Assembly: GCF_014334015.1 (NCBI RefSeq)
Contig: NZ_CP060488.1
Coordinates: 620,001 to 684,000, forward strand
DNA from: Bacteroides sp. M10
GTDB taxonomy: Bacteria > Bacteroidota > Bacteroidia > Bacteroidales > Bacteroidaceae
Direction: 5' to 3'
Length of the DNA: 64,000 nt
In this document: positions 53,506 to 61,182 of the stretch, in pieces
Numbering within the stretch: the first letter of the stretch is position 1
How the letters are laid out: each line of letters starts with the position of its first letter
Program-made: the position numbers and the translations under genes
The notes under the pieces: model-generated
Told to the model about the DNA's origin: nothing
The model's database searches: none
The model's input: the letters and a program-made list of their open reading frames with translations, nothing else

Positions 53506-53853
53506 TCATTGTTTCCTTTTACACAACATCAAACTCTCTCTCTATTCTCAATATGCAAATATCGTGAATTCGGGCAACTCTATGAATTATATCCATTTCT
53601 GATATAAGCAATAAACGGATTGAATAACAACTGATTATGCAAATCAAAGGCACATATATTGTAAAATGCAAAAAGCGTATTGGCAACGCATCAGCATTTG
53701 CGAATTTCACATAATTCGCAAAATTCAAGTTTCGATATTCGAAATTCGCAACGAATAGATTCCTATACATCCATACACAAAAAAGCCCTTGAACAATCAC
53801 GCTTCAAGGGGAAGGTATCGCCTCATTGATACCATGCTTTCTGAAAAGTGGAA
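53506..53853. other. Gene-free interval upstream of the fimbria-like gene
   Basis: No convincing gene is seen. It holds an 11-bp inverted repeat (TTGCGAATTTC at 53698-53708 and GAAATTCGCAA at 53741-53751, 32 bp apart), a further ATTCGCAA copy between them, and a small hairpin GGTATC...GATACC at 53814-53833. No exact TAnnTTTG box was found for the fimbria-like gene. Confidence 0.5.
53780..53810 (-). terminator. Second terminator downstream of pnp
   Basis: CCCTTGAA pairs with TTCAAGGG over a 9-nt loop; on the minus strand a TTTTTT tail follows. It lies about 50 bp beyond the first pnp terminator and may be a backup. Confidence 0.7.
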
Positions 53854-53892
53854 TTAAAAAAAATAGTCTGAAAACTTAGTTTTCAGACTATT
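53854..53892 (-). terminator. Terminator of pnp
   Basis: AATAGTCTGAAAA pairs perfectly with TTTTCAGACTATT over a 5-nt loop; on the minus strand it is followed by an eight-T tract. It begins 24 bp after the pnp stop codon. Confidence 0.88.
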
Positions 53893-53916
53893 CATTATAT
53901 AGAAGATATGACTCTT

Positions 53917-56043
53917 TTACTTCTTTTCCGGTCTTGGCATCAACACTTTTCTTGAAAGTTTGAATTTACCAGTTTTCTGATCCACATCAATCAGTTTTAC
54001 TTCGATTTCATCACCTTCCTTAATTCCAGCTTCTTCTACTGTTTCCAGACGCTTCCAATCAATTTCAGAGATGTGCAGCAAACCATCCTTGCCCGGCAAG
54101 AATTCGATGAATGCACCGTAAGGCATAATAGAACGAACTTTACCTTTATAAACTTCGCCTACTTCAGGAACAGCAACGATTGCTTTAATCATGCGCATTG
54201 CATTATCAATACATTTTTTGTTTGTTCCGGAAACTTCGATGCGTCCCATACCATCAATTTCTTCGATAGTAATCACAGCACCGGTTTCTTCCTGCATACC
54301 TTGGATGATCTTTCCACCAGGGCCGATTACAGCACCGATAAATTCTTTAGGAATTGTCATCGTTTCAATGCGTGGAGCATGTTCTTTCAGGTCGGCACGT
54401 GGTTCAGCGATTGTTTCAGTAATCTTACCCAGGATGTGCATACGTCCTTCTTTTGCCTGATTCAAAGCACGTTCCAGAATTTCGTAAGACAGACCGTCTA
54501 CCTTGATATCCATCTGAGTAGCCGTAATACCATCTTTTGTTCCTGTTACTTTGAAGTCCATATCACCCAAGTGGTCTTCGTCACCCAGGATATCAGACAA
54601 TACAGCATATTTCTCTTCGCCCGGATTCTTAATCAATCCCATAGCGATACCTGATACCGGTTTCTTGATCTTCACACCAGCATCCATCAATGCCAATGTT
54701 CCGGCACATACAGTAGCCATAGAAGAAGAACCGTTAGATTCGAGAATATCTGAAACCACACGTACTACATACGGATAGTCAGCAGGAATCTGTCCTTTCA
54801 AAGCACGCCAAGCCAAGTGACCGTGACCAATTTCGCGACGGCCTACACCACGTTGCGCTTTTGCTTCGCCTGTAGAGAAAGGAGGGAAATTATAATGTAA
54901 TAAGAAACGTTCTTTTCCGTGTTCCAAAACATCGTCAATGATCTTCTCATCCAGTTTGGTACCCAGAGTAACAGAAGTCAGTGATTGTGTTTCACCACGA
55001 GTAAAGATAGCAGATCCGTGAGGACCAGGCAGAGGACCAACCTCACACCAGATCGGGCGGATTTCAGTAGTCTTACGACCATCCAAACGCTTACCTTCGT
55101 CAAGGATAGAACGGCGCATTGCTTCTTTTTCTACATCGTGGTAGTAACGGTCGATCAACGCACCCTTTTCGTCCAACTCTTCTTCAGAGAATTGAGCTTT
55201 AAATTCTTCACGAATAGCTTCGAAAGCAGCAAAACGTTCGTGTTTGTTATTGTTTCCGGAAGCGGCAACAGCATAAGCTTTTTCGTAACATGCTTCACGA
55301 ACAGCCTTACGCAAATCTTCGTCGTTCACTTCATGGTTGTATTCACGTTTCACTGTTTTTCCAACCTCTTCAGTCAACTCCATCTGAGCTTTACAATGAA
55401 CCTTGATAGCTTCGTGAGCTACTTTCATTGCTTCCAGCAATTCAGCTTCGGATACTTCGTGCATTTCACCTTCTACCATCATGATGTTCTCATAAGTAGC
55501 GGCTACCATCAGATCCATATCAGCTTTTTCCAGTTGTTCAAAAGTAGGATTGATAACGAACTGACCGTCGATACGTGCTACACGTACTTCAGAAATCGGT
55601 CCGTTGAAAGGAATATCTGAAACGGCAAGTGCTGCAGAAGCGGCAAGTCCTGCCAATGCATCCGGCATATCCACACCATCAGCAGAAAAGAGGATGATGT
55701 TCACATATACCTCTGCGTGATAATTATCGGGGAATAAAGGACGGAGAGCACGGTCGACAAGACGGCAAGTGAGAATCTCATAATCAGAAGCTCTACCTTC
55801 TCGCTTGGTGAAACCACCAGGGAAACGGCCGAATGCCGCAAATTTTTCTTTGTACTCTACCTGTAAAGGCATAAAATCTGTTCCGGGAACTGCATCTTTA
55901 GCGGCACAAACAGTAGCTAACAACATGGTGTTTCCCATGCGGAGCATTACAGAACCGTCTGCCTGTTTTGCCAACTTTCCCGTCTCGAGTGTGATGGTTC
56001 TTCCATCAGGTAACTCGATTGTCTTAACAATTGGGTTAATCAT
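53917..56043 (-). CDS. pnp: Polyribonucleotide nucleotidyltransferase (PNPase)
   Basis: 708 aa from the ATG at 56043 ([22 protein letters not shown]); the longer frame crosses the promoter. Two RNase PH cores are visible: the first with [27 protein letters not shown] and [12 protein letters not shown], the second with [15 protein letters not shown] and the catalytic region [21 protein letters not shown] domain ([26 protein letters not shown], split by description) and an S1 domain ([33 protein letters not shown]) follow. PNPase degrades mRNA from the 3' end using phosphate and trims RNAs. It is monocistronic with a strong promoter and two terminators. Confidence 0.98.
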   Translation of the reverse strand: MINPIVKTIELPDGRTITLETGKLAKQADGSVMLRMGNTMLLATVCAAKDAVPGTDFMPLQVEYKEKFAAFGRFPGGFTKREGRASDYEILTCRLVDRALRPLFPDNYHAEVYVNIILFSADGVDMPDALAGLAASAALAVSDIPFNGPISEVRVARIDGQFVINPTFEQLEKADMDLMVAATYENIMMVEGEMHEVSEAELLEAMKVAHEAIKVHCKAQMELTEEVGKTVKREYNHEVNDEDLRKAVREACYEKAYAVAASGNNNKHERFAAFEAIREEFKAQFSEEELDEKGALIDRYYHDVEKEAMRRSILDEGKRLDGRKTTEIRPIWCEVGPLPGPHGSAIFTRGETQSLTSVTLGTKLDEKIIDDVLEHGKERFLLHYNFPPFSTGEAKAQRGVGRREIGHGHLAWRALKGQIPADYPYVVRVVSDILESNGSSSMATVCAGTLALMDAGVKIKKPVSGIAMGLIKNPGEEKYAVLSDILGDEDHLGDMDFKVTGTKDGITATQMDIKVDGLSYEILERALNQAKEGRMHILGKITETIAEPRADLKEHAPRIETMTIPKEFIGAVIGPGGKIIQGMQEETGAVITIEEIDGMGRIEVSGTNKKCIDNAMRMIKAIVAVPEVGEVYKGKVRSIMPYGAFIEFLPGKDGLLHISEIDWKRLETVEEAGIKEGDEIEVKLIDVDQKTGKFKLSRKVLMPRPEKK

Positions 56044-56083
56044 AAAAATTGTTTTATCTATACTTTTTCTTTCAAAATTCCTG

Positions 56084-56091
56084 CAAAGATA
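56084..56091 (-). promoter_or_regulatory. Promoter -7 box for pnp
   Basis: On the minus strand this reads TATCTTTG (TAnnTTTG), 41 bp before the pnp start codon. Confidence 0.7.
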
Positions 56092-56207
56092 TACATTTAT
56101 CGTGGTAATTAGGTGGAAATGAGGTAAAAAGTTAGTGGCGAACTGATTTTTTTTCAAAATTAGGATGAAGAACACAGCGAAATGCTTTGACTAATCTCGA
56201 AAAGAAG

Positions 56208-56215
56208 TATATTTG
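56208..56215 (+). promoter_or_regulatory. Promoter -7 box for the thioredoxin-fold lipoprotein
   Basis: TATATTTG (TAnnTTTG), 25 bp before the ATG at 56240. It overlaps an upstream in-frame ATG at 56213, which is therefore not the start. Confidence 0.65.
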
Positions 56216-56239
56216 CATCTCGTTAATAACACACACTAT

Positions 56240-57391
56240 ATGAAAAAGGTTACTTTTGCAGCGCTCGCCGCACTTACTATTACTGCTTGTAGTTCCGGCC
56301 CTAAATTCCAGGTGAACGGGGATGTATCAGGAGCCGACGGTAAAATGCTTTATCTCGAAGCTTCCGGTCTGGAAGGTATTGTTCCGCTCGATTCAGTGAA
56401 GCTGAAAGGGGAAGGTACATTCAGTTTCAAGCAGCCTCGTCCCGAGTCATCCGAATTTTACCGTTTGCGGATCGACGACAAAATCATCAATTTTTCTGTA
56501 GATTCTATCGAAACGATTCAAGTCAAAGCTCCGTATGTGGATTTCTCTACTACTTATACGGTGGAAGGTTCGGAAAACAGCAATAAGATAAAAGAACTGA
56601 CGTTGAAGCAGATTCGCCTTCAAAAAGAGGTGGACAATTTACTGGCATCCCTGCGCAGCAACGGAATAGGGCATGATGTGTTTGAAGACAGCCTGGCAAC
56701 ATTGCTCAACAACTATAAGGAAGATGTCAAAGTGAACTATATTTTTGCTGCTCCCAACACGGCGGCAGCTTACTTTGCCCTGTTCCAGAAGCTCAATAAT
56801 TATCTGATATTCGATCCGTTGAACAATAAAGACGACGTGAAATGCTTCGCAGCTGTTGCTACGAGCCTCAACAACGCGTTCCCTCATGCGGTACGTTCCA
56901 AGAACCTTTATAATATTGTAATCAAAGGAATGAAGAATACGCGCCAGCCGCAAACGAAAGCTCTGGAAATTCCGCAGGATAAAATCGTAGAAACCGGTAT
57001 TATCGACATTGCCCTGCGTGATGTGAAAGGAAATGTGCGCAAGTTGACCGACCTGAAAGGCAAAGTGGTTTTGCTCGATTTCTCTGTATTCCAGTCGCCT
57101 GCCGGAGCTCCTCACAACCTGATGCTCCGCGAACTGTATAATACATACGCTAAAGAAGGACTGGAAATATACCAGGTATCTCTCGACGCGGACGAACACT
57201 ACTGGAAAACAGCGGCAGACAACCTTCCATGGGTCTGTGTGCGCGATGGAAACGGAGTTTACTCTACCAACGTAGCTGTATATAATGTTCGTCAGGTTCC
57301 ATCTATCTTTTTGATTAATCGTAACAACGAATTGAAGCTTCGTGGCGAAGATATTAAGGATTTGGAAGCAGCTGTCAAGTCATTACTCTAA
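56240..57391 (+). CDS. DUF4369/thioredoxin-fold lipoprotein lacking the CxxC motif
   Basis: 383 aa with signal peptide and lipobox (ALTITAC). Residues ~20-120 form a DUF4369-like beta domain (FQVNGDVSGADGKMLYLEA). After a helical linker, residues ~245-383 are an AhpC/TSA-thioredoxin-like domain (DIALRDVKGNVRKLTDLKGKVVLLDF, LEIYQVSLDADEHYWKTAAD, VYNVRQVPSIFLINRNNEL with the cis-Pro region VPS). Where redox members have WCxxC, this one reads SVFQSPAGAPHN with no Cys, so it cannot be a standard thiol oxidoreductase. A binding or chaperone-like envelope role is more likely. It is divergent from pnp. Confidence 0.85.
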   Translation: MKKVTFAALAALTITACSSGPKFQVNGDVSGADGKMLYLEASGLEGIVPLDSVKLKGEGTFSFKQPRPESSEFYRLRIDDKIINFSVDSIETIQVKAPYVDFSTTYTVEGSENSNKIKELTLKQIRLQKEVDNLLASLRSNGIGHDVFEDSLATLLNNYKEDVKVNYIFAAPNTAAAYFALFQKLNNYLIFDPLNNKDDVKCFAAVATSLNNAFPHAVRSKNLYNIVIKGMKNTRQPQTKALEIPQDKIVETGIIDIALRDVKGNVRKLTDLKGKVVLLDFSVFQSPAGAPHNLMLRELYNTYAKEGLEIYQVSLDADEHYWKTAADNLPWVCVRDGNGVYSTNVAVYNVRQVPSIFLINRNNELKLRGEDIKDLEAAVKSLL

Positions 57392-57446
57392 GTTGTTATA
57401 ATTTAGCATATTTCATTTAAATATGTTACATAGCATCTTTTTTCAC

Positions 57447-57477
57447 TTGACACGTATCACTTAAAAGGCTATCTTTG
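57447..57477 (+). promoter_or_regulatory. Promoter of greA-HIT operon
   Basis: A -33 TTG (57447-57449) and -7 box TATCTTTG (57470-57477) are 20 bp apart, one of the best complete Bacteroides-type promoters in the window. It drives a leader containing a terminator-like hairpin. Confidence 0.75.
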
Positions 57478-57499
57478 CAAAGAAATAATGAAAAGAGGG

Positions 57500-57532
57500 T
57501 TCCAACATGGCTCATGTTGGAATTCTTTTTTG
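57500..57532 (+). terminator. Terminator-like hairpin (attenuator) in the greA leader
   Basis: TTCCAACATG pairs perfectly with CATGTTGGAA over a 3-nt loop and is followed by TTCTTTTTTG, the form of an intrinsic terminator. It lies about 20 nt after the predicted transcription start and 40 bp before greA, so most transcripts may stop here. Confidence 0.7.
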
Positions 57533-57572
57533 TTTATATGACCATTTAAAACAATTAAAGGAGGAAAACATC

Positions 57573-58037
57573 ATGGCTTATATGTCAGAAGAAGGTTACA
57601 AGAAACTGATGGCGGAACTGAAGGAACTGGAAACAGTGGAACGCCCGAAGATCTCTGCGGCAATAGCCGAAGCCAGAGATAAAGGAGACTTGTCTGAAAA
57701 CGCTGAATACGATGCAGCAAAAGAAGCGCAAGGTATGCTCGAAATGCGTATCAACAAATTGAAAGCTACCATTGCAGATGCAAAAATCATCGATGAATCT
57801 AAATTGAAAACAGATTCCGTACAGATTTTAAATAAGGTGGAACTGAAGAATGTAAAGAATGGCATGAAGATGATTTATACCATCGTTTCAGAAAGTGAAG
57901 CTAACCTGAAGGAAGGAAAGATTTCCGTTAATACCCCGATTGCACAAGGTCTGCTTGGCAAGAAGGTGGGTGATGTAGCAGAAATTACTGTTCCACAAGG
58001 TAAAATTGCACTGGAAGTAGTAAACATATCAATTTAA
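57573..58037 (+). CDS. greA: Transcription elongation factor GreA
   Basis: 154 aa from the ATG at 57573 (MAYMSEEGYKKLMAELKELE). It has the N-terminal coiled-coil with the acidic tip needed to trigger RNA cleavage (EARDKGDLSENAEYDAAKE) and the C-terminal FKBP-like domain (VNTPIAQGLLGKKVGDVAEI). GreA rescues backtracked RNA polymerase. The start is supported by an unusually strong Shine-Dalgarno (AAAGGAGG, 57557-57564), rare in this genus. The leader holds an attenuator-like hairpin, so an elongation factor may be controlled by early termination. The HIT gene follows 51 bp downstream. Confidence 0.96.
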   Translation: MAYMSEEGYKKLMAELKELETVERPKISAAIAEARDKGDLSENAEYDAAKEAQGMLEMRINKLKATIADAKIIDESKLKTDSVQILNKVELKNVKNGMKMIYTIVSESEANLKEGKISVNTPIAQGLLGKKVGDVAEITVPQGKIALEVVNISI

Positions 58038-58088
58038 CGTAAAGGCAGGTCTCCGTGTGGGGCTTGCCTTAATTTATCAATAAAAGTT

Positions 58089-58481
58089 ATGGCAACAATA
58101 TTCAGTAGAATCATCGCAGGAGAAATCCCCTGCTACAAGGTGGCGGAAAACGACAAGTTTTTTGCTTTTCTCGATATCAATCCGTTGGTAAAGGGACATA
58201 CATTGGTAGTGCCCAAACAGGAAGTAGACTATATTTTCGATTTGAGCGATGAAGACCTGGCTGCTATGCATGTGTTTGCAAAGCAAGTAGCCTGTGCCAT
58301 TAAAAAAGCATTCCCTTGCCAAAAGGTAGGCGAAGCTGTTATCGGACTGGAAGTACCTCATGCACATATTCATTTAATTCCTATTCAAAAGGAATCGGAT
58401 ATGTTGTTTTCGAATCCGAAACTGAAATTGTCGGATGAAGAATTCAAGTCCATAGCGCAAGCAATCAACTCCTCTCTATAA
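58089..58481 (+). CDS. HIT-family nucleotide hydrolase
   Basis: A 130-aa histidine-triad protein. The catalytic HxHxHxx motif is His91-Ala-His93-Ile-His95 (PHAHIHLIPI), and the N-terminal zinc-less HINT-type opening is FSRIIAGEIPCYKVAENDKFFAFLDI. HINT proteins hydrolyse AMP-N or dinucleoside polyphosphates. It is second in the greA operon and ends before a bidirectional terminator. Confidence 0.94.
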   Translation: MATIFSRIIAGEIPCYKVAENDKFFAFLDINPLVKGHTLVVPKQEVDYIFDLSDEDLAAMHVFAKQVACAIKKAFPCQKVGEAVIGLEVPHAHIHLIPIQKESDMLFSNPKLKLSDEEFKSIAQAINSSL

Positions 58482-58501
58482 AACATGATGATGAAATAAT
58501 G

Positions 58502-58532
58502 AAAGGCATTCCGTGATGGAATGCCTTTTTTC
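58502..58532. terminator. Bidirectional terminator between HIT and EamA genes
   Basis: AAAGGCATTCC pairs with GGAATGCCTTT over a 5-nt loop, followed by TTTTTT on the plus strand. The minus-strand EamA gene also ends here. Confidence 0.8.
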
Positions 58533-58533
58533 T

Positions 58534-59433
58534 TTACTTTTCTTTACTTTCGGCCACTTCAACTAGGTAAACTCCAATACAAATAAAAATGATTGCAAAC
58601 GTCTGCGTCCAGCTAAAACGGTCTTGTCCGAGAGCAAGGGAGGTAATGGTCGCCACAATCAGAATCAGATAACCGTAGATAGCGACTACCGTTGTCTTTA
58701 GATATTTCAAACCGACAGGCAACAGCATATAACTGATAGTGGTCGGGAAAATCAATACGAACATCAGAATAAGGAAAGGTGTCCAATGGAACGGCATGGA
58801 GAATACCGGGGCATCAAACCCTGTAATAAACGTGACTATAATGGCAGACACGGCAGCACCGGAAAAGGTATATCGCAACATCGTTATCGCTCCAATGGCC
58901 GTGAGGATGCGCTGACTAAGAATCAGATAGACAGCATACACCACAGAACTTAGAAGACAAAGCATATTCCCCGTAAAAGCATCAGAGGCCAAATCATCGC
59001 TTTGCTGGGTTAGGATGCAAACCAACGCTCCTATCAGACCAATAGAAATTCCTATTATTTTTTTAGCGCCCGCCTTCTCTTTATAAAAGAATATCATGAT
59101 AAGAAAAACCCAAATAGGCTGGAGACTGGTAAATATGGAACTGGAGACAGGAGTTGTTTTACTCAATCCGGCCAGATAGAGAAACATAAAGCCGTAAAGT
59201 CCCAAAGCCCCCAACAGAAAGAGGAGCCATTTATCTCTGGTTGACGATTTCTCCGGAGGCATAAACCACCCGATCACCCAAAAAGCAGCTGCTGCAAATG
59301 TGCAACGAAGCGTGGCTCCTGTCAATGGACTCATCCACAAAGGCAGAAGATACTTTAAGGCATTCATATTTAAACCGCTAAATACTTTCGAGACAGCCAT
59401 GCTAAGATTGGCTTCCAGTTTCTTATTCTTCAT
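58534..59433 (-). CDS. DMT-superfamily transporter (EamA domain)
   Basis: A 299-aa protein with about ten TM helices in two EamA repeats. The first repeat shows LLPLWMSPLTGATLRCTFAA and LTKTTPVSSSIFTSLQPIWVF-like residues (SKTTPVSSSIFTSLQPIW in the sequence). The second shows YLKTTVVAIYGYLILIVATI near the end. Such proteins export amino acids, nucleotides or drugs; the substrate cannot be read from sequence. It starts 3 bp after the MFS gene, indicating co-transcription. Confidence 0.9.
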   Translation of the reverse strand: MKNKKLEANLSMAVSKVFSGLNMNALKYLLPLWMSPLTGATLRCTFAAAAFWVIGWFMPPEKSSTRDKWLLFLLGALGLYGFMFLYLAGLSKTTPVSSSIFTSLQPIWVFLIMIFFYKEKAGAKKIIGISIGLIGALVCILTQQSDDLASDAFTGNMLCLLSSVVYAVYLILSQRILTAIGAITMLRYTFSGAAVSAIIVTFITGFDAPVFSMPFHWTPFLILMFVLIFPTTISYMLLPVGLKYLKTTVVAIYGYLILIVATITSLALGQDRFSWTQTFAIIFICIGVYLVEVAESKEK

Positions 59434-59436
59434 TTT

Positions 59437-60693
59437 CTATTTTAATTGGTCGTTAAACAAAAAGGTATTACGGCGCCGATATGCCCAGAAAAGAGTAACA
59501 ATAGTTATCAGAAGATTAAAGATAAAAGGAAACTCCTGTGATTGGGTATGGAATATCCACTGGAAAAAATCGACAATAAAGGGATAAAGCAAGATAGCCA
59601 GATAATTCATCATCATCACAAACGCCAAAGCCAATGTGGTCTTTTGCGGCAGTGCGGTCTGGGTGGTCTTATCATAAAGCATAGGCTGGATAATGCCATA
59701 TCCCAAGCCAACCAGGATACATCCGGGAATAATCAACCATTCGATCGGAGCTATCCAGATTAACAACAGTCCCAACGCTATAGACAGCAGGCTGTATGCT
59801 TTCGTACGTCCTTTCAGCAAGGCTACAATTTTATTCAGACAAAACCCCGGAGCGGTGATGGCCAGAAAGAAAAGTGAAATCATCAATCCTGAATTGCCAC
59901 TGGAAAAGTGATGCTTTTCCATTAAGAAAGGTAGATTGAAGATCACTACTACCACGATATATGTTATCACGCCATAGAAGAGCATCAACTCTATCAGATG
60001 TTTGATGTGAATACCGTATTTGCTACCTCCTATATCTATGGAAGTAGATTGTTCGGAGGCTTCGTTGTCTTTTGTAGTATCTGCAGAAGAGGAAGGAGAG
60101 GGTGTAAAAGCGACTTCTCCTGTCCGGTCTTCTTTCAAATGTCCTACCAGCAGAATGGAAATCAATGGGAGGAGATAGACAAGGAAAGGCAAATGCCAGC
60201 TGACTTCTGCAAGATAGCCCGTTACGGCAGTTGCTATCACTAACGTGAAATTAGTAATAGCGGAGCTTAATCCGAACTGTTTCACCCGATAGGTTCCTAC
60301 AAAGTATCTGGAAACCAATCCGGTAGATAAAGGGATAATCAAACCGGAACCGATACCGAGCAAAGCACTTACCACAATTAATTGCCACATTCGATTGGAA
60401 ATCAGATACAAAACGCCGCTCGCGGCAAAAAGCCAGAGTCCGACCTTTAATACACGGACATAATCGACTTTCTCTGTCAGTTTACCACCCAGCAATATAA
60501 AAGGAATAATGAGCAGTGATGGCAGCGAAGTCAACATCTGTATGTCCAGATCCGTAGCTTCCGGAAATATCTTCGTAAGATCACCCAATATAGGTGAAAC
60601 AGCCAGTCCCGGCAATGAAGTCAATGCCGAAATAGACCAGATGGCAATTAAAGTAATAAGAGGAATTGTTCCTCGTCCCGTCTGTATCTTCAT
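59437..60693 (-). CDS. Major facilitator superfamily transporter
   Basis: A 418-aa twelve-helix MFS permease. The loop after TM2 reads GGKLTEKVDYVRVLKVG, a variant of the GxLaDrxGrkxxl signature, and GIGSGLIIPLSTGLVSRYF marks the TM4-5 region. The central loop is long, acidic and Ser-rich (~200-225). Substrate unknown; efflux is typical. It is the first gene of a two-gene unit with the EamA transporter. No exact TAnnTTTG box was found upstream; the dyad array at 60904-60987 lies 210 bp away. Confidence 0.92.
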   Translation of the reverse strand: MKIQTGRGTIPLITLIAIWSISALTSLPGLAVSPILGDLTKIFPEATDLDIQMLTSLPSLLIIPFILLGGKLTEKVDYVRVLKVGLWLFAASGVLYLISNRMWQLIVVSALLGIGSGLIIPLSTGLVSRYFVGTYRVKQFGLSSAITNFTLVIATAVTGYLAEVSWHLPFLVYLLPLISILLVGHLKEDRTGEVAFTPSPSSSADTTKDNEASEQSTSIDIGGSKYGIHIKHLIELMLFYGVITYIVVVVIFNLPFLMEKHHFSSGNSGLMISLFFLAITAPGFCLNKIVALLKGRTKAYSLLSIALGLLLIWIAPIEWLIIPGCILVGLGYGIIQPMLYDKTTQTALPQKTTLALAFVMMMNYLAILLYPFIVDFFQWIFHTQSQEFPFIFNLLITIVTLFWAYRRRNTFLFNDQLK

Positions 60694-60903
60694 AATGCTT
60701 ATTCGTTAAAAGTTTAGGTTTGAAGAAAACAATAGTCGCCTTATAAAGTTCAAAAGACGTATATCCGGACTTTATTGCTTTAAAAGCATCAAAACCATTC
60801 TTTGAATCAATAAAATTCAGGAATAAGATAAAAAAACAGTCAACCGTTATCAGTGGATTATGATGCTACAAGGTGCTATGAGCAGGATTCTATTCTCAAA
60901 CCA

Positions 60904-60987
60904 TTCTCATCCCTTTGAGAAAAAATTCTCATAGTAATGAGAATAATTTCTCATCGTAGTGAGAATTTTTTCTCATTGCGATGAGAA
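60904..60987 (+). promoter_or_regulatory. Array of four identical dyads with 22-bp period
   Basis: TTCTCA-N6-TGAGAA occurs four times, beginning at 60904, 60926, 60948 and 60970: an exact 22-bp period with perfect 6-bp arms each time, while the six spacer bases differ. Two helical turns per unit puts all dyads on one face of the DNA. It lies immediately upstream of the best candidate gadB promoter and looks like a cooperative operator array. Confidence 0.75.
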
Positions 60988-60989
60988 TG

Positions 60990-60997
60990 TTCCTTTG
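60990..60997 (+). promoter_or_regulatory. Possible gadB promoter -7 box
   Basis: TTCCTTTG matches TAnnTTTG at all but one fixed position and begins 2 bp after the last dyad. It would give a ~180-nt leader to gadB. No exact match was found nearer the gene. Confidence 0.35.
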
Positions 60998-61182
60998 TTA
61001 GGAGGAAGTCAAAGCAACAACTGCCAATGTGCCGGGAAGCTCTTCCATACAGGAAAACTCGCCCCCTTAATAAACGCCAAATAATGTAAAAGCCGGAAAC
61101 TTTCAAACCTATCTGCTGTTGTTGTGGGAAATTCGACGGGGAAAATCCCCATCGCCCTAAACCTTTAAAAAAACAAATTAGT

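Larger units (their letters stand above)
60694..61182. other. 489-bp divergent intergenic region
   Basis: No gene is seen between the MFS transporter (minus) and gadB (plus). The notable content is the four-dyad array at 60904-60987 and a likely gadB promoter just after it. A GGGG-AAAAT-CCCC dyad (61138-61150) lies 33 bp before the gadB start. Confidence 0.6.

Noticed and set aside
53698..53751. Invertible promoter (phase switch) for the fimbria-like gene
   Set aside because: The inverted repeat is only 11 bp with 32 bp between, too short for known Bacteroides promoter inversions, no promoter box lies between, and no invertase gene is nearby.
53519..53800. 93-codon minus-strand frame with repeated FAN/YRN-like residues
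   Set aside because: The repetitive residues come from ATTCGCAA-type DNA repeats; no domain, and it spans a terminator.
54073..55620. Long antisense frames across pnp (193 and 211 codons)
   Set aside because: They mirror the codon pattern of pnp and show low-complexity Phe/Ser/Thr content typical of shadows.
60904..60987. CRISPR-like array
   Set aside because: Repeats of 18 bp with 4-bp spacers are far too short, the dyad spacers vary inside the repeat, and no cas genes are present. An operator array fits better.
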